64,000 bases of DNA from Spongospora subterranea f. sp. subterranea (GCA_049724395.1 JAUGWO010000034.1:62001-126000); one strand, 5' to 3'; positions 51,620 to 63,570 are shown, numbered from the stretch's first letter. The notes: generated by a model from the sequence alone, not told the origin. Numbers and translations: made by a program.

Positions 51620-51678
51620 TCGTCCTTTAATATATTTTAAATTGTACATTCACCCGATCTTTGACGATCATATTTCAT

Positions 51679-53574
51679 TTAATCCCAATCGTCGCCGTCT
51701 GAGTCGTCCTCGGTTGCGATAACGTCTCTGCGCGCATCAAGGAGCGTTTTGATGTGGTTCATCATCGACATCTTGTCGCTGTCACGCATTGACGACAAAT
51801 CTGGCAATTGCGCCTGATCGTCGTTGCTTTGATTTTCAGTTGTAGATCGTGGAGTGGAGACAGGGCGTAAAGCTCTTCCTGCTCGAATCTGGCCTAGCAG
51901 ATCTGACCTTGAAGGTGTTGAAGGTTCGGAAAACGATGTTGAAGGCGGAGGAACTGGTGGTGCAGGAATGCTGGTTTAGCCACATAAATAAAACTACACG
52001 AGAGTTTTCAAATTGCATATCATACCTAGAATCCTGACCATATTCGCTTGTGTTTTGATATGGTTCTGAATTCCGTTTAGCTGCAGAGTAATATTCGTCA
52101 TCCACCGCTGAAGAGACTTGCAATGGTATGGGGGGAGGTGGGGGAGGTGCCGCTACTTTTCTTGATGATGTTTCGGAAGGCGGCCCTGAGATATTTAGGG
52201 CTCGCTGCGCATGATGAGAGAGAAACACTTACCTGGCGGTTGCCTTTGTGGAGGTGGAGGACCTCTTGGAGCTCTTCTGGTTCTCATAGGGCGAGAGGGG
52301 TCAGCGACAGGGGGTGGCGGAAGAGGTCGACCGCCATCGAAACCAGCGTTAGAGGGAGGATTGACTCTTGTCATGTCAGGCTGACCAAGCCCGGATGACA
52401 AAGTCTTCTGATGATGCGGTGGGAGAGGGGCTTCATGTGGAGGAGGAGGTGGACGCCGAACATGAACTGGCTCCGCTGGCATTGCTGTTGATGCAACAGG
52501 TGGAACTGGTGCAACAACCGAGGCACGATAATGAGAACTGGCAACAGAGGAACTGTATCAGATGATGATATTGAGTGTAAAATGATGAACCTGATCGTTT
52601 CGAAAACAAGATTGGCCGTAGCGTAGTCTTTAAGATCAGAGGGTTTAACGCCCGTGGCCTTGAATAACGCTTTCCATTCTTCTGGAATATTTTTAACTTC
52701 AAAGCCTTTGGAATTACAAGTTTTCAATATGAATTACAATGTCAATTTCAGAAGTCACCTTTTTCCGGATCAATTCCTATGTGGTGTTTATGGATAACGT
52801 TGGATGGTGCCCCAATCTGCATTTCTTTGTCTTTTTTGGAAAATATTCCTTTCACTTTTCCAAGAAATCCTGCCGATGGTGACGGCGAATTTGAAGAAAC
52901 TACTGATAATGGGGAACCTGCGGTCTGTGACGCCGGCACCATTGCCACAACTAGACAAAGGCAAGAATCAGTTTTCTGGTTACTCAAATATAATTCCACA
53001 GCACCTTTACTGTGAAAATTCGCTGCGTCTTCTATGTTGGCAAAATCTAAGCCGATGATGGCGCCAGTTGCCTCAAACATGTGAAAGTAATTTTTGGCAG
53101 CAATATAGCGCAAACCAACATAAAGCTCTTCATCTAAAATCACCTCCATGGTCTGTTGCAAAATTTCAGCCCATGCAGATGACAATACGCTAAAAAGCAC
53201 CTAACTTTTAGATCGTAAACCCGAATAATTTTGGCATTTCTACTCAACGTACTTGATCAACAACAAATTCAGGCCCAACAAGTGATAAACTTACCTGACT
53301 CTATCCATGACAAGAACCGCTGCACCAGTTTGATTAGTATTTTGCCACCCTTGACTAGTTGGCAATGCCATAATAATGTGGCAGATAGCGAAACATAGCG
53401 GCTATTCCCATGATTAAGAGGAACGTGTGGGCGGTGCCGCACCAATGGTGGACTCACCGATGCCGTTCCGCTCAACACTTTCCGGATGGCGTCCATCTCC
53501 GAGGCGCTGACCTTATCACTGGTACCGGCCAGTTCGGGCGGGTTTAATGGCGCCCCGATGAGCGCTGTCGCCAT
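51679..53574 (-). CDS. WAS-like: WASP/N-WASP-family actin nucleation promoting factor
   Basis: Activates Arp2/3 downstream of Cdc42/Rac. Multi-exon on the minus strand. Exon 1 from 53574 ends at TAS before a 56-nt intron (53457-53402, GTGAGT...AATAG). The WH1 domain then reads CFAICHIIMALPTSQGWQNT, GAAVLVMDRV, ...EELYVGLRYIAAKNYFHMFE and GLDFANIEDAANFHSK. A CRIB motif (IGAPSNVIHKHHIGID), the autoinhibitory helix region (IPEEWKALFKATGVKPSDLK), proline-rich tracts, a WH2 motif (SDLLGQIRAGRALRPV) and an acidic C terminus ending DGDDWD follow. Stop at 51679-51681. All WASP modules are present in order. Borders of the proline-rich exons (about 52000-52600) are approximate. Confidence 0.87.
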
Positions 53575-55322
53575 TGTGGTGGCCTTACTTCAGAATAGTG
53601 ACGATTGCACCCAGCACAGTGGAGCACGTTGTCCCCATCACGCACATGTTTACCTTACGTTCTCAATGCGCTGCAACCACACTAAACAAGACAGAGATTA
53701 AGTAGCGACAGGCAGTTTTTCTCAACACGTCCACGGTGGCGACGTCAATGGTCAAATGGCGTGGCAAGAAAACAAACGATATTTAGGTCTTTTCATCAGG
53801 TGTGGCTTAGGTGATTCGACGACGTGCCCTGTTGTTGAAAATTCCGATTTTCATGATTACCAGTATTTGAACCGTCAAAAAAGTGGCTCGTAACTACCTA
53901 GCTGGCCGAAACCAGAACGCATATTCGACGGATTAAAAACGGGTTTGACTCAATGTTTGCAACGATATTCCCAGCTTCACTTTGGTGCGTCGGTCTTTTT
54001 TTGCAATTACAAAGATACACTTGCAAAATGTATTTATTTGGTGAAGACAACTATAATGTACTCAACTCTGTGAAAATAGAACGTCAATTTCATCCAGGTC
54101 GCTAGTTGCACAAGGAATAGCCGATCGTCATCAAAGATCACCGTTTCTCCTGGTTTATCAAGCCCAAAGAGTCCCCTTAAAATCGCTCTTACGTTTGTTG
54201 TTTTGCTTTCATTACAGGCGAGTCCGGATTTCTCCCCAAACAATCCACATCAATATAATTCAATAGCGTCAAATCGCACATTGTGGACTACATTCAAAAT
54301 GGTGACGCCGTCGTACGTGGCTGCGTATTTTGGGGAAAAACAAATCAAGAACTAACTGAACAACCCTGCATGCATATTGCTTCAGTTGCTTTCGTTTGAA
54401 ATGGAAAACACTGCGTTCTGTCGTACTTAGTATCAGCAGAAGCGTGAAGGCATTTCAATCGTTTCGCATCTCGTCAGGATACAGATCCGCACCGTTGCTG
54501 ATAAGTTGGAGTCCGTTTGCAGAAATTGTATTCAGCAATTTGACGATCATGACCAATGACAAAATGCTACTAAGTGGTGATAGCTGGGAGCTAAAAACAC
54601 GTTGCGTTCACCTAATGTTTATATTTGGAAACTTGTATTGTCTTGCAACAAGACCGCCCCTGGAAGCAGCGTGGATGGAAATGCAATCCGCATTGAAGAT
54701 AAAAAGGCATGGGCACTCATGGACAAAGAACAATATCAGAAGAGAGTTGCCAGATATAAGCAAAGACCTAATCCCAAGTAAATCTTCAAATCGCTCGATG
54801 GTTTGATTTCGGAAACTGTTTTTTATCAGGATTTCTAAAAAAAACATCGATTTTTCTTCAATTAAAGAGCGGCCATCATTTCAGTGGTCGTCGGCAGGCT
54901 GAAATGGCCAATAAACGCATGTGCGCACCTCGCGTGGAGAAAACCACACCCGCAAGAAAGGGAAAAAGGGAGATGAAATACAGGCAATGTTACCAAATAA
55001 ATTCAACCTCCGATGCATATGATGTGGCAATGATAGGTCAAAAGACGAACAATGGATCGAGGGCACCGGATGGCATCGGATGTTCCACACGAAAGTTCCA
55101 CCAAAAGAACATTCCAGGCAACGGATTCCAAGGACAACTGGAATTGTGTACACTTTGGAGTGATGATGGAAAGTGCGTGACGGAGTAATGATTGAGCGCC
55201 CTGCTGCCACCCGTGGCGGTCCTGTAATAGGGGATGACCGGCGGGGTTGCCCTGCCAGTCTCTCATTTTATTATCATCGCCGTCCGATACCTTCGCCAAT
55301 CCCAATATCCAAGTAAATCGTC
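53575..55322. other. Intergenic, about 1.7 kb, with possible unmodelled exons
   Basis: No complete gene could be assembled. On the plus strand, 54590-54780 reads as a plausible terminal exon (SPNVYIWKLVLSCNKTAPGS then EQYQKRVARYKQRPNPK, stop). An upstream stretch at about 54430-54560 (REGISIVSHLVRIQIRTVAD) could be another exon of the same small protein. On the minus strand, 54200-54100 reads ILRGLFGLDKPGETVIFDDD. None is recognised. Confidence 0.35.
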
Positions 55323-55688
55323 ATGGTTCGTGCATGGATATTGTGTTGCTGATTTTTTTACACGGTATTGATTGCATTTAATTAGAGTGCTACCTTCTCG
55401 AAAGTCAAGCCATTGTTGGATCGTGTTTTGGTCAAGCGTATCGTCGCTGCTACACACAGCCCAGGTGGTGTCATGCTCCCTGAATCGGCCCAGAAGCACC
55501 TCAACCAGGGCGTTGTTGTGTCTGTTGGACCCGGCCGTGTCACATCCGAGGGTAAGCGGGTAGAAATGGGCGTCAAGACCGGCGACACCGTTTTGCTTCC
55601 CGAATATGGTGGCAACACAGTTTCGATCGACAAGGAAGACATGGTTCTCTATAGAGATGAGGATATTTTGGGAGTCATTGAGAAATGA
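55323..55688 (+). CDS. HSP10: Mitochondrial 10-kDa chaperonin (GroES/HSP10)
   Basis: Co-chaperonin that caps Hsp60. Exon 1 is the ATG alone (55323-55325). A 60-nt intron (GTTCGT...TTAG, 55326-55385) follows, then exon 2 55386-55688, giving M-SATFSKVKPLLDRVLVKR. The GroES fold follows: the mobile loop (HSPGGVMLPESAQKHLNQG), VVSVGPGRV, VKTGDTVLLPEYGGNTV and YRDEDILGVIE. About 102 aa, normal for mitochondrial HSP10. The N terminus is short with no long cleavable leader, as in other HSP10s. Confidence 0.9.
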
Positions 55689-56490
55689 GAATTTACTAAA
55701 TCATTGCATTATCGACACATCGATTTCACTATATAAAGGCTCGTCAGGTCGGAGAATCGTCCACCGGTAGACAATCAGCTTCAATGAGCATGTTTGATGC
55801 CCAACAGCTAATGATAACAGTTTGTCAACGGCAGAACAAGGCATTGCTCAAAGTCCCTGAGCTGAAATCCCTCGGCTCATGGGCTTAGTCAAACAACACA
55901 AATGAGTAAAGTTTGTCACCCCATCAAATGCGGTTCTGCTTTCAAAAACATTATTGTATCCACACAGCTTTCATATATTAATCCTCTCCATTTGTGATAA
56001 ATCAGCAATGGGTTGAGCCAAGATGAATAGCGGTGTTCCCGCGGGGGTGTTCCACGAATCGAATGGATTCGCAGTACCCATCGGCAATCATCGCATTACT
56101 TCCAGAATGAGAACCACAGTTTTGCAGTTTCATCCATCTTTCGTAAACGTATAGAAAAAAAAGACTCCATTTTATGAGGGAGTTGATCATGGCAATCCTG
56201 TATATCTGCTCACAAAATATTTCAATCCCCTCAGAATCCGTTCTGTCAAACGAAAAACGAACTTCTTCGAACAACAGACCTAGAAGTCGGACGTTTCGCC
56301 TCTATCAAAGCCCAAAGAAAAATCCGAGCCAAGTTGCTCCTTTGAGCATTTCTATCCGAAACACAGTTTTGAAACAATTTGGGAATATTTTGTTCACCCT
56401 GAGATTGGCCGATCCTTTTTAAAACATTTATTCAGATGAGGGTTTCCTTTATCCGGTCAAATCAAGACGGTTGTTGCTTTATATGAACGG
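55689..56490. other. Intergenic, about 800 bp, no gene seen
   Basis: Short ORFs on both strands with no conserved features; includes the QPRT upstream region. Confidence 0.45.
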
Positions 56491-57569
56491 TTGGCAGCGC
56501 TCCGGGATTATAGTCAAATGGACGATATTATTCGCCGAGCATTGGAGGAGGATCTGAACGATGTTGGGGATGTGACTACGCTGGCGACCGTCAGCCCCGA
56601 CCTCTGCTGCAGGGCAACATTCCTCGCTAAAGATAGCGGCGTCATAGCCGGGTTCGAGCCAGCAACGAAAGTTTTTTCGGCGGTACTCGCCTGCCTGCCC
56701 AGGCTCCTTTATGTTGATTAAACTCATGGCACAGTTAGATGAGCGCGTTCTAGTGCATTGGCATGTTGATGAAGGAAAGCATGTCGTTCCTGGTACGATA
56801 ATCGGCACAGTTCAAGGGCCGGTACGGCCAAGTAAATCACAGAAATCGTTGACTGGCGGGCCCTCGGTTGTACTGACTTACATGGAATCTGTTTAGTTTT
56901 GACTGGAGAGCGTTTGGCGCTGAACATTCTTCAAAGAATGTCGGGGATCGCTACGTTTACGTTCAAGATGGTGGAGAAGATCAGGAAGATCGATAGGCGC
57001 GTGGTATTGTTAGATTCTAGGAAGACCGCCCCGGGTCTGAGAGTGCTGGACAAGATGGCGGTGACCATTGGTGGAGGGCGCAACCATCGCCATGGTCGCT
57101 CTATGATAGCGTCATGGTTAAAGATAACCATATCAGGGCCGCTGGCGGGATTGCACCTGCAGTTGCCGCTGTTAGACGGTGAGAAAACGCAGTGTCGTTT
57201 GCAAATCTCTTTCTGAGCCCATTACGAAGATATGTTCAATCTCACAAAAACGTCAAACAGGATATTGAGATTGTTGTTGAGGCGCGTACATTGGATGAAG
57301 TTCGAGAGGTGCTGCAAGTAGAAGGAGTCACAAGGATTCTGCTAGACAATATGGTGGCGTGGGATCCCGACACAAAAACGACCGACACCTCAATGCTTGA
57401 TCGGGCGCTCACAATGATTGCTGGACGACTGCCGACAGAGGCCAGCGGCAACGTCTCACTGAATGTGATAGAGGATATTGCGAAAACTGGGGTACATTAT
57501 ATCTCATGCGGCGCTATAACACATTCCTTCTCTGCCTTAGATATTTCTTTAAAAATCAGCGTTGTTTGA
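56491..57569 (+). CDS. QPRT: Nicotinate-nucleotide pyrophosphorylase (quinolinate phosphoribosyltransferase)
   Basis: Converts quinolinate and PRPP to nicotinate mononucleotide in de novo NAD synthesis. Exons: 56491-56682, 56735-56831, 56897-57178 and 57230-57569; introns 51-65 nt with matching phases. DIIRRALEEDLNDVGDVTTL opens the family. Conserved blocks are GVIAGFEPA, WHVDEGKHVVPGTIIGTVQG, LTGERLALNILQRMSGIAT, DSRKTAPGLRVLDKMAV, GGGRNHRHG, VMVKDNHIRAAGG, IVVEARTLDEV, ILLDNMVAWDPD and EASGNVSLNVIEDIAKTGV-HYISCGAITHS. Near 57095 the frame slips: HRHG is followed by the frame encoding LYDSVMVKDN only after a two-base excess (or one-base loss). No intron fits, so it is an indel, real or assembly. 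Confidence 0.87.
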
Positions 57570-58312
57570 TTATGGTTCAGTGGGCTTCATCATTCCTTGC
57601 CTTTCGTTGTAGAGATTCTTAGGCTCGCAAAATGTTGAGCAAGACGTGAGTAATCAACGTCTTAATTCGCTGATGTGTAACCAGAGTCATCCGTATGTTG
57701 ACCCCGAATCACAAACCTGTATCGCATTTTCTTTCTATAATCAAAACACCTGCCGTTCCTCAAGTCCCCACCGCAGAATTGTAAACTCTTGTTTAGTTTC
57801 AATCCACATTTTTTGCCCCACTGCAAAGCCGAAATGGCAAACATTTACCGACATTGGAAAAAAAAACTGAAATTGAAATGTTTCCTCGGAAGAACACTGC
57901 GGTTGCCCCGGTTATGGCTGAACAGTTCTCAGTATTCAGCCAGGGTACGTACTGGGCGGAAGGCGGACACGTTCTGGGACCGCATGGAGGAAACACGCAT
58001 TCCGAGCGTGGAGCGGAACCAACTAGCGGAATATGTCAAGGTAATCCATAATGGAAATAGTTCGACAAGAAGTTCCAAGTAACTTTCATGAATTACAAAC
58101 TCCTTTTTCCAAAGTGGAATGGATATCGCTACGGTACATGTTTTATTTGTTAAACAAATCTAATATTTGCAAAGTTTACAACAGCTTTCGAACAGTGTCC
58201 AGATTCGTAAGAGAGAAAGCACAACAGCATTCGAACAGTGTCCAGATTCGTAAGAAAGAAAGCAAAGTATCAGCGTTCGGGGCCAATAGTGTGTGTGGAA
58301 GACGGTGGATGT
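57570..58312 (+). other. Intergenic with a doubtful small ORF and a 43-bp tandem duplication
   Basis: A plus-strand reading at about 57834-58082 (LRLPRLWLNSSQYSARVRTG, RKADTFWDRMEETRIPSVER) has a mitochondrial-presequence look and could be a small gene's exon ending at a GTAATC donor near 58040, but no partner exon is recognised. Two copies of TTCGAACAGTGTCCAGATTC start at 58187 and 58230 (43-bp period). Confidence 0.4.
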
Positions 58313-59572
58313 CTAGGCGATATGTCGGGCAATTGGACCCGGGCCGACCTTCGTGATGATCATACGGTTGACACGACTGTCGTTGATGAACAGCGCCGAA
58401 TTCAGAGTCGGAGGCAGAGGGCATAACGATAATGGATCATGGACAAACTCGCCGAACTTGGCGATGGGGCAGAACCGATCAAGAAGGTACTGCGACAGTT
58501 TTCCCAGATTTTGATCCAAAGTAAATATGCAAGCGTTCGGGCCAGCATCAAATGTGTAGGCGGCCACAAGACCACCAGCGGCTTCGTTAAACTTGTGAAC
58601 GGCGTCGATGATTGCGTGCGATGTCGAATTCAAGTAAAAAATTGGAGGAAATGAGTCGGCACATATGGCATGGAACTGATTACTGTCCTTCATTGTCAAC
58701 TCGGCAAACGACTGGAAATCGCGTTCCACGATGGCGCTAGAAAGTGCCCTTATTCGCTTAGGGACAATTTCGGCAGAACGATGTGGTAAAAGGGTGGACG
58801 TCGACGTAGATCGCTGCATACCAATGGAGCTACCTGTAGCTTTTTCCCCAACGCTGACGACCAGAATCAAAACGCGCATCTGAGCCCAATGCGATTCGGG
58901 TGCGATCTGGACGGCGATGCTATCGCGACCGTCGGCTGCGGAACCCGCCATCCATTCAACAAAACCGCCATACATACTACGGCAAGCGCTTCCTGATCCC
59001 TGACGAGCAATGGCAGATAGTTGACCCGGATATGCTTCTTTGCAATGATATAGCTCACTTAATGCGGCGGCTGAGCGGGCAATCAAAACCGGATTCTCGC
59101 ATTCGCGAATAATCTTACTTAAGCACGCGTAACCCGACGCAGATGAAGCTAAACCAGCAGCGGTTGGGAAGTCATTACTGCATTCTAGATGGAGTTTGAT
59201 ACGACTCCAATCGCCACCCAAGGACTCAGGTGCTGGCCCAGCTATAGCGCGACACCCTTGTATAACTGCTTGAAGACGGGCGTTGCCCTTCATCTCAACT
59301 ACCCTAAACGATAGTTAGCTTTGCTCAATCATATGCAAAAGACCAGGAGAGAATTACTTTCCATTCAGCGTCATCTGATCCTGGTCAAATTGATTTGAGG
59401 CGGTGACAGTAATCGACGACGCCATACATTCAATATGTAATGTCGCGCTAAGCGAATCATGTAGGGGCAATATCAAATTTTCATCCCGCTTGCCCCAATA
59501 TTTCAAGACGGCCATGTTAATCGGGGCTTTGCATACAACCGTTGCCATATCCGCCATCGTGCTACGAGTCAA
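58313..59572 (-). CDS. MVD1: Diphosphomevalonate decarboxylase
   Basis: Last cytosolic step of the mevalonate pathway, giving isopentenyl diphosphate. Exon 1 is 59572-59357 and exon 2 about 59304-58313, joined by a short intron (GTAATT...TTTAG) that gives [14 protein letters not shown]. Start at 59572 or the internal MADMATVV (59557). Catalytic and binding blocks: [20 protein letters not shown] (family: [16 protein letters not shown]), [30 protein letters not shown] (GHMP ATP loop), [40 protein letters not shown], and [15 protein letters not shown] (with the catalytic Asp in TFDAGPNA). The C terminus ([14 protein letters not shown] [12 protein letters not shown]) is as in yeast and human. About 396 aa, full length. 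Confidence 0.9.
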
Positions 59573-60591
59573 ATGATCTTAGAAGCTGCTCGCGTGCTCG
59601 CTGCTGGTTGACCATGTGTTCAGGACCCGGTCATAATGCCGCTGATAGGTTTGATAGATACCGCCACATTCCGATCCGAACCCGAGTGTACAATTTATGA
59701 CTCATCATTGTACACGACAAGCGACCTTGGTTGTCCATTTTGCATCTGGAAAGGGGCTGCTGGTGAAAAAGCCAGTTGCGTTGGCTGGAATGTCAACGCT
59801 ATTTGTGTACCATACACTATACCATTAATTATACTTTGAATATTTATTTTACTCGTTGAATCCAACGTTGAGCCAACAAAAACACTAAACCGTCCATAAA
59901 ACTCAAACAAAAATTTTGATGGTGTAATGTCGTTGTGACCAACTTACGGTGTGTGTCTGAAATCCTCTCCAGCTAATATTGCCGTCTACGAATGATTGAT
60001 TTAAAACGTGCTAACGATTATTACAATCAACCCGCAACTGTTCAGTCAAATTTTTTTGGCATTCTCACAGGTATTATTTCGGTTTGGATTAACACACCTG
60101 CACTTAGTGCAAAAATTTTGAAACAGTTGTGTTGTGCTTATTGTGCTGCCGCGCGGTTGGCAATTTCGGTAACAACCCTGATTAGACGTTGGAACTTTAA
60201 AGGTTAAAAGTCGCCAAAAATAGCCGCTTCGACGCTGGTGCACGGCCAACGCCAACGGTTACGAAAATTCTTACTAATTCAGCCGTTGCAATTCTCTTGA
60301 TGTATTGATTTCTCCAAAGAGTGGCCCTTTTGCAGGGTTTTGAAAAGCATGGCTCTGGCCCTTGTTCTGCTGCGCCACAACAGACCGCAGCCAACCCCAG
60401 CCATCTTCGGAACCGATTATAACGCATGTGGTACAGTATCATGTGAGAGGTGACATGCCATCACTTGTTCCGGTCCGGAAGCCTTAGTCCGTGAGTAAGG
60501 TTTACAGACGGAATAAATAACGTAAATAGCCTTCAGCTGGACTTCCGGAGCGGATAATCGCGGTCGATATTGGCGGATATAGGTTTGGGAT
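59573..60591. other. Intergenic, about 1 kb, no gene recognised
   Basis: ORFs of up to 95 codons on both strands, none conserved. A Cys- and Trp-containing reading at 59690-59840 is open on both strands and is not trusted. Confidence 0.4.
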
Positions 60592-61344
60592 TTGGTCCAT
60601 CGGATGTCATCCAGATCTGTATGGTCAAGGGTTGGGGACCTGGTGTCCGGTGTGGCGCTGGGAGTAACGGCCCGCCTGGGAGCTACGATTTTGTCGCGTT
60701 CCATAAGGCAGATGCGCCCGGGGCTGACCGATGCTCATCAGGCGCTGATGCGGGATCACTTCGAGACGGCATTTACGGCGTTCTTTGCTGGGCGGCTCAA
60801 TATCAGCAGACAATTGCGAGGACTTCTCGCAATAATCTGTGATGGAATGGCTGAGTCGGAAATTGAGGAAATCTGGCAACAAGTGGTTCATATCCTTACT
60901 GCGTTTGATGCCAGCGGCGTTATTGAAGATGAACCAGATGCTGTTATATATGATGATCACGCAGAGGCTTACGGCGTCAATGACACCGAGGACCCTAATG
61001 CGGCAATTCTGATGCACGATATTCAAGTGGACCCGGAATTGTTGAAACCCATTCCAGGCTGTATAAAATCCGCCCTCGTCGCTGAACTTACCAGAACTCC
61101 ATTGCCATCTTGCAGTATTACTTTGGATAATATTGTTGACGAAAGAGGCCACATTTGCCCAGGCGTTGTTGCGCTAGTGCAGAAACTCAGGATCGATCCT
61201 TCAGATCCCTCAGCACAGGCCAAATTTCACGTTTTTCTCTACAAGAAGGACGCTCTAGAGCAATGGTTCGAAGTCGGTGGCAATGTCAACCCATTAACAA
61301 GAGAACGCGTACATCGATCCTCACAACTTTTCCTGCTTTCATGA
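60592..61344 (+). CDS. U-box/SP-RING-like domain protein, uncharacterised
   Basis: 250-codon single exon. The N-terminal part is helical (ARLGATILSRSIRQ, LTDAHQALMRDHFETAFTAF, SRQLRGLLAIICDGMAESEI). The middle is very acidic (GVIEDEPDAVIYDDH). The C terminus (about residues 165-245) resembles a U-box: CSITLDNIVDERGHICPGV, then HVFLYKKDALEQWFEVGGNV and NPLTRERV (U-box: DPITxxxMxDPV...YDRxxIExWL...PxTR). The zinc Cys/His set of a true SP-RING (Nse2) is not complete, so U-box-like is preferred. The start is uncertain; MSSRSVWSRV is also possible. E3 ligase activity is inferred only. Its 3' end is partly duplicated just downstream. Confidence 0.55.
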   Translation: MVHRMSSRSVWSRVGDLVSGVALGVTARLGATILSRSIRQMRPGLTDAHQALMRDHFETAFTAFFAGRLNISRQLRGLLAIICDGMAESEIEEIWQQVVHILTAFDASGVIEDEPDAVIYDDHAEAYGVNDTEDPNAAILMHDIQVDPELLKPIPGCIKSALVAELTRTPLPSCSITLDNIVDERGHICPGVVALVQKLRIDPSDPSAQAKFHVFLYKKDALEQWFEVGGNVNPLTRERVHRSSQLFLLS

Positions 61345-61450
61345 ATTCAACGCAATGCCCTATTTCGAAGTCGGTGGCAGTCGACAAGAGAACGCGTACA
61401 TTGATCCTCACAACATTTCCTGCTTCCATAAATTCAACGCAATGTCCTAT
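61266..61450 (+). repeat. Partial tandem duplication of the 3' end of the U-box-like gene (about 100-bp unit)
   Basis: TTCGAAGTCGGTGGCA...GAGAACGCGTACAT through TTCAACGCAATGNCCTAT occurs at about 61266-61361 and again at about 61362-61450, with a short deletion in the second copy. The duplicate lies after the stop codon. Confidence 0.75.
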
Positions 61451-62116
61451 ACTAAATAATATTTAATTCCGTCCTTTGAAATCTGCTGGTTCATCAGACA
61501 ACAAAGTACAGTCCTTCCGTATGTGTAACGGGTTGTTTATCTTCAGAGGGGGGACATGTGCTTGTCCTCTACACTTGTCAACAATAGTGCACTTTTGACG
61601 CCAAATGTACTTCTATGTAGCTGGAAAACCTTTGACAAAAGACTCTAACTGGGCCATTTTTTTATATTTGGACAAGGTCTTGAGAGGCAAGGGTTGATTC
61701 TCTTTGAGCGAAAAAGCAGCCATAGTGGCAGTGGCTTAGGCTTAAGACAGCAAAAGAAAATTTCGATAGTGTCACATGGTTTTCTCAAATTCGTGCCTGG
61801 AAACGAGCGTTGACGAGCCCGAAAGCGTTTTCACATAATAAGATCAATAAAGCAGATTTTTTAGCCGCCTTGCTCCATTTTTGTTTCGTCGATAAAACCG
61901 ACTTGAATTGCACAAACCGGGTGAACGTGGTTCACGGTACAGCGCAGTTTCTTGAAGGTCGAGACCTCAAGTTCAGACTTCAGACAGCAAACGTGATGAG
62001 AGTGTACACTTCAAATCTCTTTAAATCGTCCTTTTTTTAAGTGCGCATAAACTGCGGCTCGAAATTTGTTTTGTTTGGACAAGGCATATTCGCCAACTGC
62101 TGTTGGGTTTTGCGAG
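61451..62116. other. Intergenic, nothing recognised
   Basis: AT-rich, with short ORFs only; contains the ERV46 promoter. Confidence 0.45.
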
Positions 62117-63400
62117 ATGTGGCCTGCCATCAAAAAGCTAGATGCGTATCCGAAACTTTCTGAGGCGGTCCAGGTGAAGACCCTGGCAGGCGGAATTGTA
62201 TCGATATCATCATCCGTTATTATGTTATTGTTATTCTGCTCCGAATTGGTGTATTTTATGTCGCCTGTCACTCGAGATCATCTAGTCGTCGACTCTTCTC
62301 GCTCTGAAAAATTACAAATTAATGTTGATCTTTTATTTCCAGCTGTCCCATGCTCTTGTAAAGAATATGCGAACTTTCTCATTTAGTATGTTCTAATTAA
62401 GATTTCAGTGCTCAGTATGGATGTCATGGACGTGACTGGAGTTCCTCAAAAAGAAGTACTTTCCAAAATATCCAAACATCGAATCGATATCAATGGCAAA
62501 GACCTCGGATTGTATGAAATGGAAGCCCAGTTGGGTGGAGTGATGGAGGAAAAAGTCGTTCTTTCCGTTGCCAACACGACAAAATGCAAAGAGTGCTATG
62601 GCGCTGAAGACGTTGAAGGTCAATGTTGCAATACATGTGAAGATGTGAAAGCGGCATACCGAAAGAAAGGATGGGCGCTGCGATCTCTTGATCATATTGA
62701 GCAATGCCAGGAAGTCAGTGCACGGGTCCGCAAAGAATTGGAATTGCATGAAGGTTGTCAGGTTTCGGGGTACTTGTCTATTGATAAGTCAGCTGGAAAT
62801 TTTCATTTGGCACCCGGTGACAGTTTTCAAGAGCATCATGCTGAGGATCATAATTTAGAGGCGTTTGAGGCTGGGCTTTTCAATGTCAGCCACTTTATCA
62901 ACCGGTTCTCTTTCGGTGCTGAATATCCAGGTCTTATTAACCCTCTCGACGGTGTTGAAAAGGTTGTTGCCGAAGGTGGTGCTATTTTTCAATATTACAT
63001 CAAGGTTCTAAATTGCTGCAATGACCATCATCGCCCTAAGCTGGGATCGTAGGTTGTGCCAACGACGTATGAGTATCTAGATGGTCGAACCATTGTCACC
63101 AACCAGTTTTCTGTCACCGAACATACTGCTTTTGTTCGGGAACGAGAAGGGCTTGGGTAAGTCGTCACCTTTTCTTCTTTGCTAATACTTATCTCTAACA
63201 GTTTGCCCGGGGTGTTCTTTTTCTTTGACATTTCGCCGATTAAAGTGCAGTTTAAGGAAGAACGCCGATCATTTTTCCATTTCATGACCCAGCTTTGTGC
63301 CATTATTGGAGGGGTTTATACTGTATCGTCACTAGTTGACAAACTCGTATACACGTCGATGAGGACTTTGGAAAAAAACCGAATTGGCAAATTCGGGTAA
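62117..63400 (+). CDS. ERV46: ERGIC3/Erv46-like COPII cargo receptor
   Basis: ER-Golgi cargo receptor that cycles in COPII vesicles as a complex with Erv41. Exons: 62117-62357, 62409-63004, 63053-63156 and 63202-63400, all GT-AG and in phase. The start is placed at MWPAIKKLDAYPKLSEAVQV (family: LKxLDAFPKxxEDxxxRT). The first membrane helix is GGIVSISSSVIMLLLFCSEL. Luminal signatures: KLQINVDLLFPAVPC, SMDVMDVTGVPQKE, then the Cys-rich CKECYGAEDVEGQCCNTCED, KGWALRSLDHIEQC, GCQVSGYLSIDKSAGNFHLA and HFINRFSFGAEYPGLINPLD. The last exon has VFFFFDISPIKVQFKEERRS, and the second helix (FHFMTQLCAIIGGVYTVSSL) precedes a short cytosolic tail. About 380 aa, matching human ERGIC3. Confidence 0.9.
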
Positions 63401-63570
63401 ATCCATTTGCTGGATTCTCTTCGCCAAATTGTATCAGTTCAATTATAAATGAGAGAATATGAGTTTTGTATGGTCTGGACAAATTAGGTTACTTCGGGCA
63501 CATGCCCCTTCAGCTTGCATTCAATGAGGTGCTAACGAACTCCGCAGAACGTCGACCGGCATTGATCACA

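Noticed and set aside
53402-53457. Apparent frameshift in the WASP WH1 domain
   Set aside because: A 56-nt GTGAGT...AATAG intron restores phase exactly and joins VLSGTAS to PLCFAICH, so splicing explains it.
60592-61344. Nse2/Mms21 SUMO ligase
   Set aside because: The C-terminal domain has the N-P-x-T-R end shared by U-box and SP-RING domains, but the zinc-binding Cys/His set expected of Nse2 is not visible.
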